A stretch of DNA of 52,514 nt from Acidimicrobiia bacterium (GTDB lineage: Bacteria > Actinomycetota > Acidimicrobiia > Spongiisociales > UBA5794): positions 1 to 52,514 of the forward strand of contig JASJAX010000009.1 in NCBI GenBank assembly GCA_030066755.1. Reading direction: 5' to 3'. Position numbers and translations under genes: made by a program. Position 1 is the first letter of the stretch. Every line of letters starts with the position of its first letter. The notes beneath the pieces were generated by a model, which searched no databases, was not told the DNA's origin, and saw only the letters and a program-made list of their open reading frames with translations. This document shows, piece by piece, positions 27,251 to 37,473 of this stretch.

Positions 27251-27306
27251 GACCTGAGACCTGAGACCTGGGACCTGCGACTTGCGACTTGAGACTTGGG
27301 ACTTGT
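27251..27306. repeat. Heptamer array 9: GACCTGA x2 GACCTGG GACCTGC GACTTGC GACTTGA GACTTGG GACTTGT
   Basis: Eight exact 7-bp units 18 bp after array 8. Confidence 0.93.
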
Positions 27307-27353
27307 GACACCCAGGGGACGGTGCAGCTGTCGACCGGGTACCCTCCCCTCCC

Positions 27354-28262
27354 ATGTGGACCTCGCAGACACCGGACTGGTTCACGCGTGCGCTCGACCG
27401 CATGCCCAACGAGCGGATCGTCGAAGTCGACGGCACCGACATCCACTACCTCGAATGGGCGCAGGTCGGAGCGCCCGGCCTCGTGTTCGTCCACGGTGGA
27501 GCCGCCCATTCACGATGGTGGACCTTCCTCGCCCCCTTCTTCGCCGACGACTGGCATGTCGCGGCACTCGACATCTCCGGTCACGGCGACAGCGGGCGCC
27601 GGCCCGAGTACTCGCATGAGCAGTGGGCCTGCGAAGTGCTCGCAGTCGCGGAAGATGCAGACTTCCCCGGACCACCGGTGGTGGTCGGGCACAGCCTCGG
27701 CGGCATGGTCACGATTCAGACCGCTTCGACGCACGGTGACCGCCTCGCGGGTGCGGTGATCGTCGACTCACCGGTCCGGCGGCCGGACCCTGAGTCCGAG
27801 GAAGGCGCCAGCGGCCGGAGCTTCCGGTCGCCCGGCGTGTACCCAACGCTCGACGAGGCAATGAGCCACTTCCGGCTCATCCCCCCACAGCCGGCCGAGC
27901 ACGACTTCATCGTCGACTACATCGCCCGGAACTCGCTCCACGAGACCGATGCCGGATGGACGTGGAAGTTCGATCCAAAGGTGTTCCAGCACACGCTGCG
28001 ACCACTGCGAGATCAGCTGGCCACCGTCAGTTGCCGGGTTGCCTTGATTCGCGGCGACCTCAGCGTCGTCGTTCCGCCGGACACCGCCGACTACATGTAC
28101 GACCTGATGGGTCGCAGCGCCCCCGTGATCTCGATCCCGGAGGCCCACCATCATCTGATCCTCGATCAACCGCTTGCGTTCGTGTCGGCGCTGCGGACAC
28201 TCCTGGCGGACTGGCAACACTCGATCCCGCGCCGCCTGCGGACAAAACCACACGGGACTTGA
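27354..28262 (+). CDS. Alpha/beta hydrolase
   Basis: 'LVFVHGGAAHSRWW', 'VVGHSLGGMV', 'PEAHHHLILDQP'. Confidence 0.9.
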   Translation: MWTSQTPDWFTRALDRMPNERIVEVDGTDIHYLEWAQVGAPGLVFVHGGAAHSRWWTFLAPFFADDWHVAALDISGHGDSGRRPEYSHEQWACEVLAVAEDADFPGPPVVVGHSLGGMVTIQTASTHGDRLAGAVIVDSPVRRPDPESEEGASGRSFRSPGVYPTLDEAMSHFRLIPPQPAEHDFIVDYIARNSLHETDAGWTWKFDPKVFQHTLRPLRDQLATVSCRVALIRGDLSVVVPPDTADYMYDLMGRSAPVISIPEAHHHLILDQPLAFVSALRTLLADWQHSIPRRLRTKPHGT

Positions 28263-28322
28263 GGCAACCCCGAACCGGACCGATAGAGTGCAGGACACGG
28301 GCAGAACGCCGAGGAGGAGTAG

Positions 28323-29039
28323 ATGACCAGCGGGCTTCAGAGCCCCCGCCTCAGTCTGGCTGAGGCGTATCTCGTAGCGCAGAGCTTCCTGGGCCACATC
28401 CGCGCCGTTCCCTCACGGGTCGAAGAACCCGTGGATGGAGTCGTGGAGCTCGAAGGCGCCGGGATGATGAGCCGCGTGAAGTACCAGCGCAACCCCATCG
28501 GTCAGGGTGCGATCATCGCCCTGCTCAAAGCCGCCGACAGCGCCGACCTCGACCTCGCCATGTTCTCGGTGACCGGATTCTCCGATTCGGCCATCTCGTT
28601 CGCCGCGAGCCGAGCCATCGCACTGTTCGACCTCACCGCCGACGGAGACGTCGTCCCGGTCACCACGGCCGCACGGGCCATGATGATCGAGGATCCGTTC
28701 GTGTCACCGCTCGATCCGGCGGCGTATACCTACACCGAGCCGGATTTCGAACCTTCGCCTGACGAGGGTGCCGACTTCTTCATCTTCGAGCCCGCTACCA
28801 AGCAGCCGAGTGCAGCCCCGCCGACGTCGTGGCGTGAGTGCCCACGCTGCGGAACGAAGCACCATCAGAGCGCCCAATTCTGTGCCGCATGTGGAACCGA
28901 CCTGACGAAACGTTCCTCGGCGCTACTCCCTGCTGATTCCCCGCCGGCAAAGCCCATCCCGCGGGCCGCACCGGGCGCTCCCACCCTTCGCTGCAAGACC
29001 TGCGGTTCCCACGACATCGAGCTCGTCCCGGGATCGTGA
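28323..29039 (+). CDS. Hypothetical protein with zinc-ribbon motifs
   Basis: 'CPRCGTKHHQSAQFCAACG', second 'CKTCGSHDIELV'. Confidence 0.7.
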   Translation: MTSGLQSPRLSLAEAYLVAQSFLGHIRAVPSRVEEPVDGVVELEGAGMMSRVKYQRNPIGQGAIIALLKAADSADLDLAMFSVTGFSDSAISFAASRAIALFDLTADGDVVPVTTAARAMMIEDPFVSPLDPAAYTYTEPDFEPSPDEGADFFIFEPATKQPSAAPPTSWRECPRCGTKHHQSAQFCAACGTDLTKRSSALLPADSPPAKPIPRAAPGAPTLRCKTCGSHDIELVPGS

Positions 29040-29040
29040 C

Positions 29041-29835
29041 GTGAATGAACCGTGCGGCTGGGACCCGTCCCAGTACGCGCAGTTCGACGCACCTCGCCTG
29101 CGCCCGGCCATTGAACTCCTGAACCGAGTCGTCCATCCCGGCCCTGCGATCGTCCACGATCTCGGAACCGGGCGCGGCGAGATGGCGCGTGCCATGGCCG
29201 ACCGATGGCCCAGTGCGGAGGTGACCGGATCGGACCTGTCGCCGGAGATGCTCACCGAAGCGGCCACCGTTCCCAGTCGGGTGTCGTGGGAGATCGGCGA
29301 TGTCCGCAATTGGCAACCGGACAGGGGCCACGACGTCATCTACTCCAACGCCGTGCTGCATTGGGTCGACGACCACGCCGAGCTCTTGCCCCGCTTGGTC
29401 TCCTACCTGAATCCGGGCGGCGTACTCGCGATCCAGATGCCGCTCAGCTGGCACGAGCCTTCCCACCAGCTCATGCGAGCGACCCTTGCGACCGGAGGAC
29501 CTGGGGGATCGCCGCTCGGTGATCCGGCTCTGCGGCAGCGCTACGAACGCCCACCCGTCGAGTCGCCGGGCTGGTATCACACAATCCTCGAACCCCACGT
29601 CACCGAGCTCGACATCTGGGAGACCCGGTACTTCCAGATCCTCGACGGCCCGGAGCCCGTGTACGAATGGGTCTCAGGAACGGCACTGCGACCGATTCTC
29701 GAGAGCCTTCAGGGAAGCGAACTGGGCCGGTTCGTCGAGGTCTACCGATCGGCACTCCAGGAGGCGTACCCGTCACGGCCTGACGAGACCACGATCTACC
29801 CATTCGCTCGCTTGTTCATCGTGGCCACACGCTGA
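29041..29835 (+). CDS. Trans-aconitate 2-methyltransferase-like SAM methyltransferase
   Basis: 'WDPSQYAQFDAPRLRPAIELL', 'VHDLGTGRGEMARAMADRWPSAEVTGSDLSPEML', 'YSNAVLHWVDDH'. Confidence 0.88.
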   Translation: MNEPCGWDPSQYAQFDAPRLRPAIELLNRVVHPGPAIVHDLGTGRGEMARAMADRWPSAEVTGSDLSPEMLTEAATVPSRVSWEIGDVRNWQPDRGHDVIYSNAVLHWVDDHAELLPRLVSYLNPGGVLAIQMPLSWHEPSHQLMRATLATGGPGGSPLGDPALRQRYERPPVESPGWYHTILEPHVTELDIWETRYFQILDGPEPVYEWVSGTALRPILESLQGSELGRFVEVYRSALQEAYPSRPDETTIYPFARLFIVATR

Positions 29836-29885
29836 CCCGACCACGGACATGGAATCTCCCCGCTGCGCTGCCGGTTGACCCACCC

Positions 29886-30740
29886 ATGGATCCGCCGATT
29901 CACTATCGACTGCGCGGCACCAACTTCGCCGTCTCCCGCATCGCCGATCTCCCCCGACTGATTACCGGTTCGGCCTTGCTCGTCGGCTCGGCGGCACGGG
30001 TGGTTGTCGCCGCCGGCCGACGGGGACGATCCCGGCCGGCAGAGCGGCGCTGGGCACGCTGGGCGGCTCGCTTCCTCGGAGTGCGTCTCGCTATTCGCGG
30101 GATCGAGCACATCGATCAGCGGAGCAGCTACGTCGTGGCCCCGCTCCACGAGGGGTTCGCCGATGTGATCGCCCTCCTCCACCTTCCGCTCGACCTCCGA
30201 TTCGCCGCTCGAGACGAGCTGGCGACGTGGCCTGCGCTCGGCGCCGGGTTGCGCGCCGGCCGCCACGTGCTGATCAACCCGGAGGAGCCGCGAGCAGCTC
30301 TCCGCCGGTTGCTGCGCACGGCTCCGGGAGCCCGTGAGGCCGGTGAGAGCCTCGTGATCTTCCCCCAGGGCTCGCTTCTCGGCATCGAGACCGCGTTCGG
30401 CCGAGGTGCGTTCGCCGTGGCCGAACGGATGAATCTGCCGGTGTTGCCCGTGGTGATCACCGGATCACATCGTGTGTGGGAGCACCCGTTCTCCCCCTTG
30501 GTCCGCTTCGGCGAGCAGATCCATCTCGAGGTGCTTCCACCGGTCGAACCTCCGTTCCCCGGCGCCGACGTCCGTGCCTTGGAACGACAGATGAAACGAC
30601 GTGCGCTGAATTCGGCGGTGCCGGCACGCCGCTACCGACCCGAGAGCGACGGGTACTGGGACGGCTACCGCTTCACCATCGACCCGGACTACCCCGCCGT
30701 GTACGACGCAGTTGCACGCCACCGCAACGCGGTTGGGTGA
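29886..30740 (+). CDS. 1-acyl-sn-glycerol-3-phosphate acyltransferase-like protein (PlsC family)
   Basis: 'APLHEGFADVI', 'ESLVIFPQGS'; variant of the HxxxxD/FPEG motifs. Confidence 0.75.
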   Translation: MDPPIHYRLRGTNFAVSRIADLPRLITGSALLVGSAARVVVAAGRRGRSRPAERRWARWAARFLGVRLAIRGIEHIDQRSSYVVAPLHEGFADVIALLHLPLDLRFAARDELATWPALGAGLRAGRHVLINPEEPRAALRRLLRTAPGAREAGESLVIFPQGSLLGIETAFGRGAFAVAERMNLPVLPVVITGSHRVWEHPFSPLVRFGEQIHLEVLPPVEPPFPGADVRALERQMKRRALNSAVPARRYRPESDGYWDGYRFTIDPDYPAVYDAVARHRNAVG

Positions 30741-30744
30741 GCCG

Positions 30745-32631
30745 TCAGGCGTCTCCGCCCGTCGCACCCGAGGAACGTCTCAGGAACAACACGCCGAGCG
30801 GCGGGATACCCAGCTTGAGCGAGTGGGACCGGCCATGCATCGGCACGGCTTCGGGCACCGACGTGCCCCGCGATCCCTTGCCGGTGCCCCAGAAGGCTTC
30901 GTCGTCGGTGTTGAGCACGACCTGCCAGTCGTGATCTCCATCAACGCCGACGCGGTAGTCGTCACGCACCACGGGAGTGAAGTTCGCCACGACCAGGACG
31001 TCCCCATCCGGTCCGTGCCGCATGAACGACAGCACGCTCGAATCAGCGTCGCCGGCGTCGACCCAGGACATGCCGTCCTGGTTGAAGTCGCGGGCATAGA
31101 GCGCCGATTCGGACCGGTAGATCGCGTTCAACGCCTTGGTGAACTCGGCCATGCCCGCATGGTTCGGATGATCGAGCACCCACCAGTCGAGGCCGCGATC
31201 GACACTCCACTCTGAGCGCTGGCCGAACTCGCTCCCCATGAAGAGCAGCTTCTTGCCCGGCAGGGCGTACATGTACGCATACAGGGCCCGCAGATTGGCG
31301 AACTGCTGCCATTCGTCGCCGGGCATCTTGTTGACCATCGAGCCCTTGCCGTGGACCACCTCATCGTGCGACAGCGACAGCACGAAGTTCTCGTCGTATT
31401 GGTACAGCCCGCGGAACGTCAGGTCGTTCTGGTGGTACTTGCGATGGATCGGTTCGCGCTGGAAGTACGCCAGCGTGTCGTGCATCCAACCCATGTCCCA
31501 CTTGAATCCGAACCCGAGCCCGCCGAAGTCGACCGGCTTCGACACTCCCGGCCATGCCGTCGATTCCTCCGCAACGGTGACCGTGCCGGGCATCGCACCG
31601 TAGGCGTCACGATTCAACGTCTGGAGGAACGAGATCGCCTCGAGGTTCTCGTTCCCGCCGTGAACGTTCGGTTCCCACTCCCCTTCCTTGCGGCTGTAAT
31701 CGAGGTACAGCATGGAAGCGACCGCATCGACGCGAAGGCCGTCGATGTGGTACTTGTCGAGCCAGAACATCGCGCTCGACAGGAGGAACGACCGAACCTC
31801 GTTGCGCCCGTAGTTGAAGATCGCGGAGTTCCAATCCGGATGCCAACCCTTGCGCGGATCCGCGTGCTCGTACAGGTGAGTGCCGTCGAAGAACTCGAGA
31901 CCGTGCGGGTCCGTCGCGAAGTGCGACGGGACCCAGTCCAGGATCACACCGATGCCGGACCGGTGGAGCGCATCGACGAGGAACATGAAGTCCTGCGGAG
32001 TGCCGAAGCGGCTCGTCGGGGCGAAGTAGCCCGTCGCCTGGTACCCCCAGGAGGGAAAGAACGGGTGCTCGGTCACCGGCAACATCTCGACGTGGGTGTA
32101 GCCCATATCGACGAGATACCGGGCGAGGATCGGCGCGAGCTCGCGATAGGAGAAGGACTCGGCGCGGCTCTTCTTCCGCCACGATCCAACGTGCAGCTCG
32201 TAGATGCTCATCGGTGCATCGTGGGCGTTGTGGGCTCCGCGGGTGGACATCCACTCCTCGTCGTTCCACTCGTAATCGAGGCCCCAGACGACCGACGCGG
32301 TCTTCGGCGGCACTTCGGCATGGAAGGCGTATGGGTCGGCCTTCTCACGAACGCCACCGGCCGCCGTTTCGATGCGGTACTTGTAGGTGTTGCCCTCTTG
32401 GGCTTCGGGGATGTGACCGCGCCAGATCCCCGATTCGCTGGGGAACAGCTCGTTGGCGTCGGGTCGCCAGCCGTTGAAGTCACCGATGACGCTGACACGT
32501 CGTGCGTTCGGCGCCCACAGGGCAAAATGGGCACCCTCCCCAACGAGATGCGCACCGAGGTGCTCGTACATCCGGTTGTTGGTGCCCTCGGCAAACAAGT
32601 AGATGTCTTGGTCGGAGAGGAAATCGGGCAT
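30745..32631 (-). CDS. glgB: 1,4-alpha-glucan branching enzyme
   Basis: 'HFALWAPNARRVSVIGDFNGW', 'GVILDWVPSHF', 'DGLRVDAVASMLYLDY', 'LSHDEVVHGKGS'. Confidence 0.95.
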   Translation of the reverse strand: MPDFLSDQDIYLFAEGTNNRMYEHLGAHLVGEGAHFALWAPNARRVSVIGDFNGWRPDANELFPSESGIWRGHIPEAQEGNTYKYRIETAAGGVREKADPYAFHAEVPPKTASVVWGLDYEWNDEEWMSTRGAHNAHDAPMSIYELHVGSWRKKSRAESFSYRELAPILARYLVDMGYTHVEMLPVTEHPFFPSWGYQATGYFAPTSRFGTPQDFMFLVDALHRSGIGVILDWVPSHFATDPHGLEFFDGTHLYEHADPRKGWHPDWNSAIFNYGRNEVRSFLLSSAMFWLDKYHIDGLRVDAVASMLYLDYSRKEGEWEPNVHGGNENLEAISFLQTLNRDAYGAMPGTVTVAEESTAWPGVSKPVDFGGLGFGFKWDMGWMHDTLAYFQREPIHRKYHQNDLTFRGLYQYDENFVLSLSHDEVVHGKGSMVNKMPGDEWQQFANLRALYAYMYALPGKKLLFMGSEFGQRSEWSVDRGLDWWVLDHPNHAGMAEFTKALNAIYRSESALYARDFNQDGMSWVDAGDADSSVLSFMRHGPDGDVLVVANFTPVVRDDYRVGVDGDHDWQVVLNTDDEAFWGTGKGSRGTSVPEAVPMHGRSHSLKLGIPPLGVLFLRRSSGATGGDA

Positions 32632-32704
32632 CGTCGGCGTTCCTTCGCTGATCTCGTGGTGCGTCGTTCAGGCTAACGGGCCACGGCCGCCGGTCCCACT
32701 GCGG

Positions 32705-33163
32705 TCAGTTGATCGTGCGGTAGTAGACGTGCGACGTCTTGATGCGATCGAAACCCAGACCCGGGTAGAAGCCGTGAGCTTCCGGTCGCTCAACCCTCGA
32801 GTGCAGCCACATACCGTGATAGCCGCCTGCCCGTGCCCACTCATCCACTGCATCCACCAACACGGTGCCGATGCCACTCCCACGCTCGCCTTCCGCAACC
32901 ACGAGGCCCCCGATCTCGACGTGCAGCGGCTCCTGGAGCAACGGCCGTTCGAGCGCATGTACCCAGCCGACGATCTCACCGTCGCGTTCCGCCACGAGCA
33001 GGAGGTGACCATCGGTCCCTCCGTATCGCTCCAGCCGCCGAGCGATCCCCGCCTCGTCGACGGGATACCCGAGCTGAATCCCCAACTCGGTGACCACGGC
33101 AACGTCGGCCGCCGACATCGGCCGGATCGTCAGGTCAGCCAAGGCCGGCGCCACAGGAGGAAC
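32705..33163 (-). CDS. GNAT-family N-acetyltransferase (start uncertain)
   Basis: 'LTIRPMSAADVAVVTELGIQLGYPV', 'VAEGERGSGIGTVLVDAVDEWARAGGY'. Confidence 0.82.
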   Translation of the reverse strand, partial: VPPVAPALADLTIRPMSAADVAVVTELGIQLGYPVDEAGIARRLERYGGTDGHLLLVAERDGEIVGWVHALERPLLQEPLHVEIGGLVVAEGERGSGIGTVLVDAVDEWARAGGYHGMWLHSRVERPEAHGFYPGLGFDRIKTSHVYYRTIN

Positions 33164-34142
33164 GCACGACGAGCTCCGACGGGAGAATGATCCGTCGGCC
33201 GGATTCCGACGGGTTGTCGATGAGGTCGAGCAGCAGGGCCACCGCCGCCGCACCGAGTTGCTCAGCGTTCTGGCGCACCGTCGTCAAGGGAGGTTCCATC
33301 TGTTGAGCGAGCGGGATGTCGTCGAAACCAACGAGGGCGACATCATCGGGAACCGCAACCAAAGCAGCACGCAGCTCATTGAGCGCTCCCGCCGCCATCC
33401 GATCGCTGGCGGCGAAGACGGCATCGGGCCGATGCTCCAGGAGTCGGCGCATCCCGACCCGACCTCCTGCCTCGGTGAAGTCGGATTCGAAGACGAGTTC
33501 CTCGTCGTAGCGGACGCCGAACTGCTCCAACGCCTCCCGATACCCGGTCAACCGATCCTGCGACACCGTCGCAAACAGCGGTCCGGTGATCGTGGCTACT
33601 CGCCTGCGTCCGAGGCGCAGGAGGTGGGCCGTAGCTTGGCGAGCACTCGAGACGTTGTCGTTGTCGACATACGAAACCTGCGGGTTGTCGCTCCTCCCCA
33701 CATTGACGAAGATCGTGCCGGACTCGACGAGCCGATCTGCGAACGGGTCCGACGCATGCGATCCCGAGAACACCACACCGTCGACCATGCCTCGGCGCGC
33801 CACCTCGTCGATCCGATGGATGAACCCCGCCTCTGCGAGCGACAACATCACAAACTGGTCACGACCATCCGCCTCGCGGGCAATGCCGTGCAACAACCGA
33901 GAGAAGTAGGGATCGGCGAGCACGCCGTCGGCCGCCATGGGGATCACCACGCCCAGCACGTTCGACCGGCCCGATGCCAGGCTCTGAGCCGTTCGGTTCG
34001 GGCGGTATCCCTCACGTTCAACGATTGCGGCGACCCGCTCCCGGGTTGCCGCCGCCACCCGCACATCACCGTTGATCACGCGCGACACGGTCGAGCGGGA
34101 TACCCCACTCAGTCGGGCGATCTCCTCCAACGTGTGCGCCAC
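33135..34142 (-). CDS. LacI-family transcriptional regulator
   Basis: 'TLEEIARLSGVSRSTVSRVINGDVRVAAATRERVAAIVEREGYRPNRTAQSLAS'. Confidence 0.95.
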   Translation of the reverse strand: MAHTLEEIARLSGVSRSTVSRVINGDVRVAAATRERVAAIVEREGYRPNRTAQSLASGRSNVLGVVIPMAADGVLADPYFSRLLHGIAREADGRDQFVMLSLAEAGFIHRIDEVARRGMVDGVVFSGSHASDPFADRLVESGTIFVNVGRSDNPQVSYVDNDNVSSARQATAHLLRLGRRRVATITGPLFATVSQDRLTGYREALEQFGVRYDEELVFESDFTEAGGRVGMRRLLEHRPDAVFAASDRMAAGALNELRAALVAVPDDVALVGFDDIPLAQQMEPPLTTVRQNAEQLGAAAVALLLDLIDNPSESGRRIILPSELVVRSSCGAGLG

Positions 34143-34195
34143 CTACGGCCTCCTCCCAGAACGCGGGGGTGAGCCCGCGCGGCCAAACCTATCAG

Positions 34196-35896
34196 CTACA
34201 GCTTCGCCCGCTCCGACTCGGGGACCGCCATGCGGGCCAGTCGCTTCGAGAAGTAGTAGATCCGCTTGAGGTGAGCGATCACGTCGATCTCGAACCGGTA
34301 GTTGGCGATCCGGTTGGGCGCATCGATCACCAACCGTTCGGCTTGGTGTTGTGAGGCCTCGCGTTCCATCGAGTTGATCTGATCCTTCATCTTGCCGACC
34401 TTGCGAGCTGCGGTCGCGTTCTTCTGGGTCAGCGCCATCATGGCCAATCCCAGCGCGGTCTCGACCTCGCTGTGGAAGGCACCGAGCACGTCCCTCGTTT
34501 CGTCGCTGATGATCAGCCCCTGCTCGACGCGCTGGAGCCCGAGCTGGACGAGATTCGTTTCGATGATGTCACCGATCGCTTCGAGATCGTTCGTCGCCTC
34601 CATGAGGCCCACGAGCTCGTCCGACGAATCCTCGCTGAGCTTGGTCTGTCCGATCGCACCGAGATACGAGATGATCTGGCCATGGAGATCGTCGACTTCG
34701 TCGTCGAGAGCTTCGATGTCGGAGAGGTCGCTGCGAGTTCCGTCCATGAGGGCAGGGAGGATTCGCGTGAGCATGGTCCGCACCCGGTCGGCGGCTCGCA
34801 GGAGCTCCAGCCGCGCCCGGTCGAGGGCCAGCGGAGGTGTCCGGAGGAGCTCACGATCCAGGTAGCGAGCCCGCACCCGCCGATCCTCGTCTGGCCGCGG
34901 CGGGAGCAGCCGTTCAACCAGCCGCGCCAACGCATCGGCGAACCAGATGAAGATCACGAGGTTGGCGACGTTGAAGACGGTGTGGGCGTTCGCCAGCTGC
35001 CGGGCGAGTCCGCCCCCGGCCCCTTCCACCGTGCTCGTGAGGAACCCGATCAGGGGAATCCAGATGACGACCCCGATCACGTTGAACAGCGTGTGCACCA
35101 TGGCCGCCTGCTGCGCCTCGCGGGGTTTGCCGAGGGCCGCGAGCTGCGCCGTCACCGACGTGCCGACGTTCGCCCCGAAGATCAGCGCGATGCCGGCCTC
35201 GAGGGTGATCAGCCCTTGACCGGCGAGCACGATCACGACCCCGGTGGTCGCCGACGAGGACTGGACGAGCGCAGTGAACGCCGCGGCGGCGCCGATACCG
35301 AGGATCGGATTCTCCATCCGGGCCATGAAGTCGATGAACGGGTCGTACGTACGCAGCGGCTGCATCGCATCCGCCATGAGTCCCATGCCGAAGAACACGA
35401 GCCCGAGACCCATGACGAGGGCACCCCACGTTTGGCGGTCGTCCCTCTTGGAGAAGAAGCTGACGCCGAACCCGGCGGCAACGATGCCGAGCGCCCAACG
35501 CGATACGTCGAACGCAATGATCTGTGCGGTGATCGTCGTCCCGACGTTCGCTCCCATGATGACGCCGATCGATTGGCTGAGCGTCATGAGCCCGGACGTG
35601 ATGAAACCGACGACGAGCACCGTCGTGACCGACGACGACTGGATGATCGCCGTGACCCCAGCCCCGGTGATCGCTCCGAGGTACTTGTTGGCGGTGAGCC
35701 GGCGGAGGACGGCCCGAAGCCGGGTCCCGGCGATGAGCCGCAGTGATTCGGTGAGGCGATCGAGTCCGAGCAGGAAGATGGCCAGCCCGCCGGTCAGCGT
35801 GACGAGCAGGAGCACCGTGTCGATGTCGCCGTCCGACACCGTCGCCGATTCGGCGGCGGCGATCACCATCGGCGATCCGATTACCGCACCCGTCAC
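34196..35896 (-). CDS. Na/Pi cotransporter family protein with PhoU-like C-terminal domain
   Basis: Duplicated 'ITGAGVTAIIQSSSVTT' / 'AALVQSSSATT' QSSS motifs; helical PhoU-like C terminus. Confidence 0.92.
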   Translation of the reverse strand: MTGAVIGSPMVIAAAESATVSDGDIDTVLLLVTLTGGLAIFLLGLDRLTESLRLIAGTRLRAVLRRLTANKYLGAITGAGVTAIIQSSSVTTVLVVGFITSGLMTLSQSIGVIMGANVGTTITAQIIAFDVSRWALGIVAAGFGVSFFSKRDDRQTWGALVMGLGLVFFGMGLMADAMQPLRTYDPFIDFMARMENPILGIGAAAAFTALVQSSSATTGVVIVLAGQGLITLEAGIALIFGANVGTSVTAQLAALGKPREAQQAAMVHTLFNVIGVVIWIPLIGFLTSTVEGAGGGLARQLANAHTVFNVANLVIFIWFADALARLVERLLPPRPDEDRRVRARYLDRELLRTPPLALDRARLELLRAADRVRTMLTRILPALMDGTRSDLSDIEALDDEVDDLHGQIISYLGAIGQTKLSEDSSDELVGLMEATNDLEAIGDIIETNLVQLGLQRVEQGLIISDETRDVLGAFHSEVETALGLAMMALTQKNATAARKVGKMKDQINSMEREASQHQAERLVIDAPNRIANYRFEIDVIAHLKRIYYFSKRLARMAVPESERAKL

Positions 35897-36002
35897 GTTG
35901 TCGTCACTCCTCGTTCAGTGCGGGCAGGGTACATGGCGGACCCTTCCGGGTGCTTCCATGCCAGACTCAGGGTGGCCCGATCACCGACCTGGGAGTGGAG
36001 AG

Positions 36003-37379
36003 ATGCCGTATCGCACGATCATCGAGCCGTTTCGGATCCACAGTGTCGAAGCCATCGACTTCCCCGACCTGCCCCAGCGTCAGGCGGCCCTCGATCGTGC
36101 CGGGTACAACCTGTTCGGCCTGCACGCCGACGAGGTCATCATCGACCTCTTGACGGACTCGGGAACCGGCGCGATGTCGTCGGAGCAGTGGGCCGGCATG
36201 ATGCGAGGAGATGAGTCGTACGCCGGAAGCCGCTCGTTCTATCGCTTCGAGGCGGCGATCCAGAAGATCACCGGGTACTCGGAGATCATCCCCACTCACC
36301 AGGGCCGTGCCGCCGAGCGGATCCTCTTTGCCGCAATCGTGTCCGCCGGCGACGTCGTCCCGAACAACACCCACTTCGATACCACCCGGGCCAATGTCGA
36401 GTACCAGGACGCCGAAGCCCGCGATCTCGTCATCGCCGAGGGCAGGGATCCGTCGGTCCTGCATCCCTTCAAGGGCAACATGGACATCGACGCCCTCGAG
36501 GCAACGATCGCCGAGGTCGGCGTCGATCGCATCCCGTTCGTCATGGTCACGGTCACCAACAACTCCGGAGGGGGTCAGCCGGTCTCGATGGAGAACCTGC
36601 GCGCGGTGCGGGCGGTGTGCGATCGGCACGATCTGCCGCTGATCCTCGACGCCTGTCGGTTTGCGGAGAACGCGTGGTTCATCAACCAGCGTGAACCCGG
36701 GTACGAGGACGTGTCACCGCTCGAGATCGCACAGGAGATGTTCTCACTCGCCCACGGGTGCACGATGTCGGCCAAGAAGGACGGGCTCGCCAACATCGGC
36801 GGGTTCGTTGCGATGAACAACCCCGAGGTCGCCCAGCAGTGCCGGAACCTCCTGATCCTGACCGAAGGCTTCCCGACATACGGCGGCCTCGCCGGCTACG
36901 ACCTCGAGGCGATCGCCCAAGGTCTCGAGGAGGTACTCCATCCCGAGTATCTGCGCTACCGGATCCGCTCGACGGCGTACCTGGCGGACAAGGTACACGC
37001 CGCGGGCGTCCCCGTGATGCGCCCGCCCGGTGGCCACGCGGTCTACCTCGATGCCAAAGGCCTGCTCCCCCACATTCCCGCTCATGCGTACCCGGCGCAG
37101 GCCCTCGCCGTCGAGCTCTACCGCAACGGCGGTGTCCGCGGTGTGGAGATCGGGACGGTGATGTTCGGTAAACCCGTCGCCGACGGTCCGGACGAGCCGG
37201 CGCCGATGGAACTGGTCCGGCTTGCGATTCCGCGACGCACGTACACCCAAAGCCACATCGACTACGTCGCCGAGGTCGTGATCGATGTCGCCGCGGAGGC
37301 CGAGAGCATCGGCGGATACCGGATCGTGGAGCAGCCACCTTGGCTGCGGCATTTCACCGCACGCTTCGAACCGATCTAG
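36003..37379 (+). CDS. Tryptophanase/tyrosine phenol-lyase family beta-eliminating lyase
   Basis: 'EPFRIHSVE', 'IDLLTDSGTGAMS', 'MMRGDESYAGSRSFYRFE', 'IPTHQGRAAE', 'MSAKKDGL', 'LTEGFPTYGGLAG', 'AIPRRTYTQSHID'. Confidence 0.93.
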   Translation: MPYRTIIEPFRIHSVEAIDFPDLPQRQAALDRAGYNLFGLHADEVIIDLLTDSGTGAMSSEQWAGMMRGDESYAGSRSFYRFEAAIQKITGYSEIIPTHQGRAAERILFAAIVSAGDVVPNNTHFDTTRANVEYQDAEARDLVIAEGRDPSVLHPFKGNMDIDALEATIAEVGVDRIPFVMVTVTNNSGGGQPVSMENLRAVRAVCDRHDLPLILDACRFAENAWFINQREPGYEDVSPLEIAQEMFSLAHGCTMSAKKDGLANIGGFVAMNNPEVAQQCRNLLILTEGFPTYGGLAGYDLEAIAQGLEEVLHPEYLRYRIRSTAYLADKVHAAGVPVMRPPGGHAVYLDAKGLLPHIPAHAYPAQALAVELYRNGGVRGVEIGTVMFGKPVADGPDEPAPMELVRLAIPRRTYTQSHIDYVAEVVIDVAAEAESIGGYRIVEQPPWLRHFTARFEPI

Positions 37380-37400
37380 GCGGCCGCGCGGCGGCCGCGG

Positions 37401-37470
37401 TCTCAAGTCCCAGGTCCCACGTCCCAGGTCTCAGGTCTCAGGTCCCAGGTCTCAAGTCCGAGGTCTCGGG
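37401..37470. repeat. Heptamer array 10 (10 units TCTCAAG/TCCCAGG/TCTCAGG), preceded by a GCGGCCGC-GCG-GCGGCCGC element (37380-37398)
   Basis: Exact 7-bp phase; fills the convergent gap and ends 3 bp before the hrpA stop. Confidence 0.9.
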
Positions 37471-37473
37471 TCC

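Noticed and set aside
35244-36002. N-terminal extension of the tryptophanase-like ORF
   Set aside because: Antisense to the Na/Pi transporter; family homology starts at 36003.
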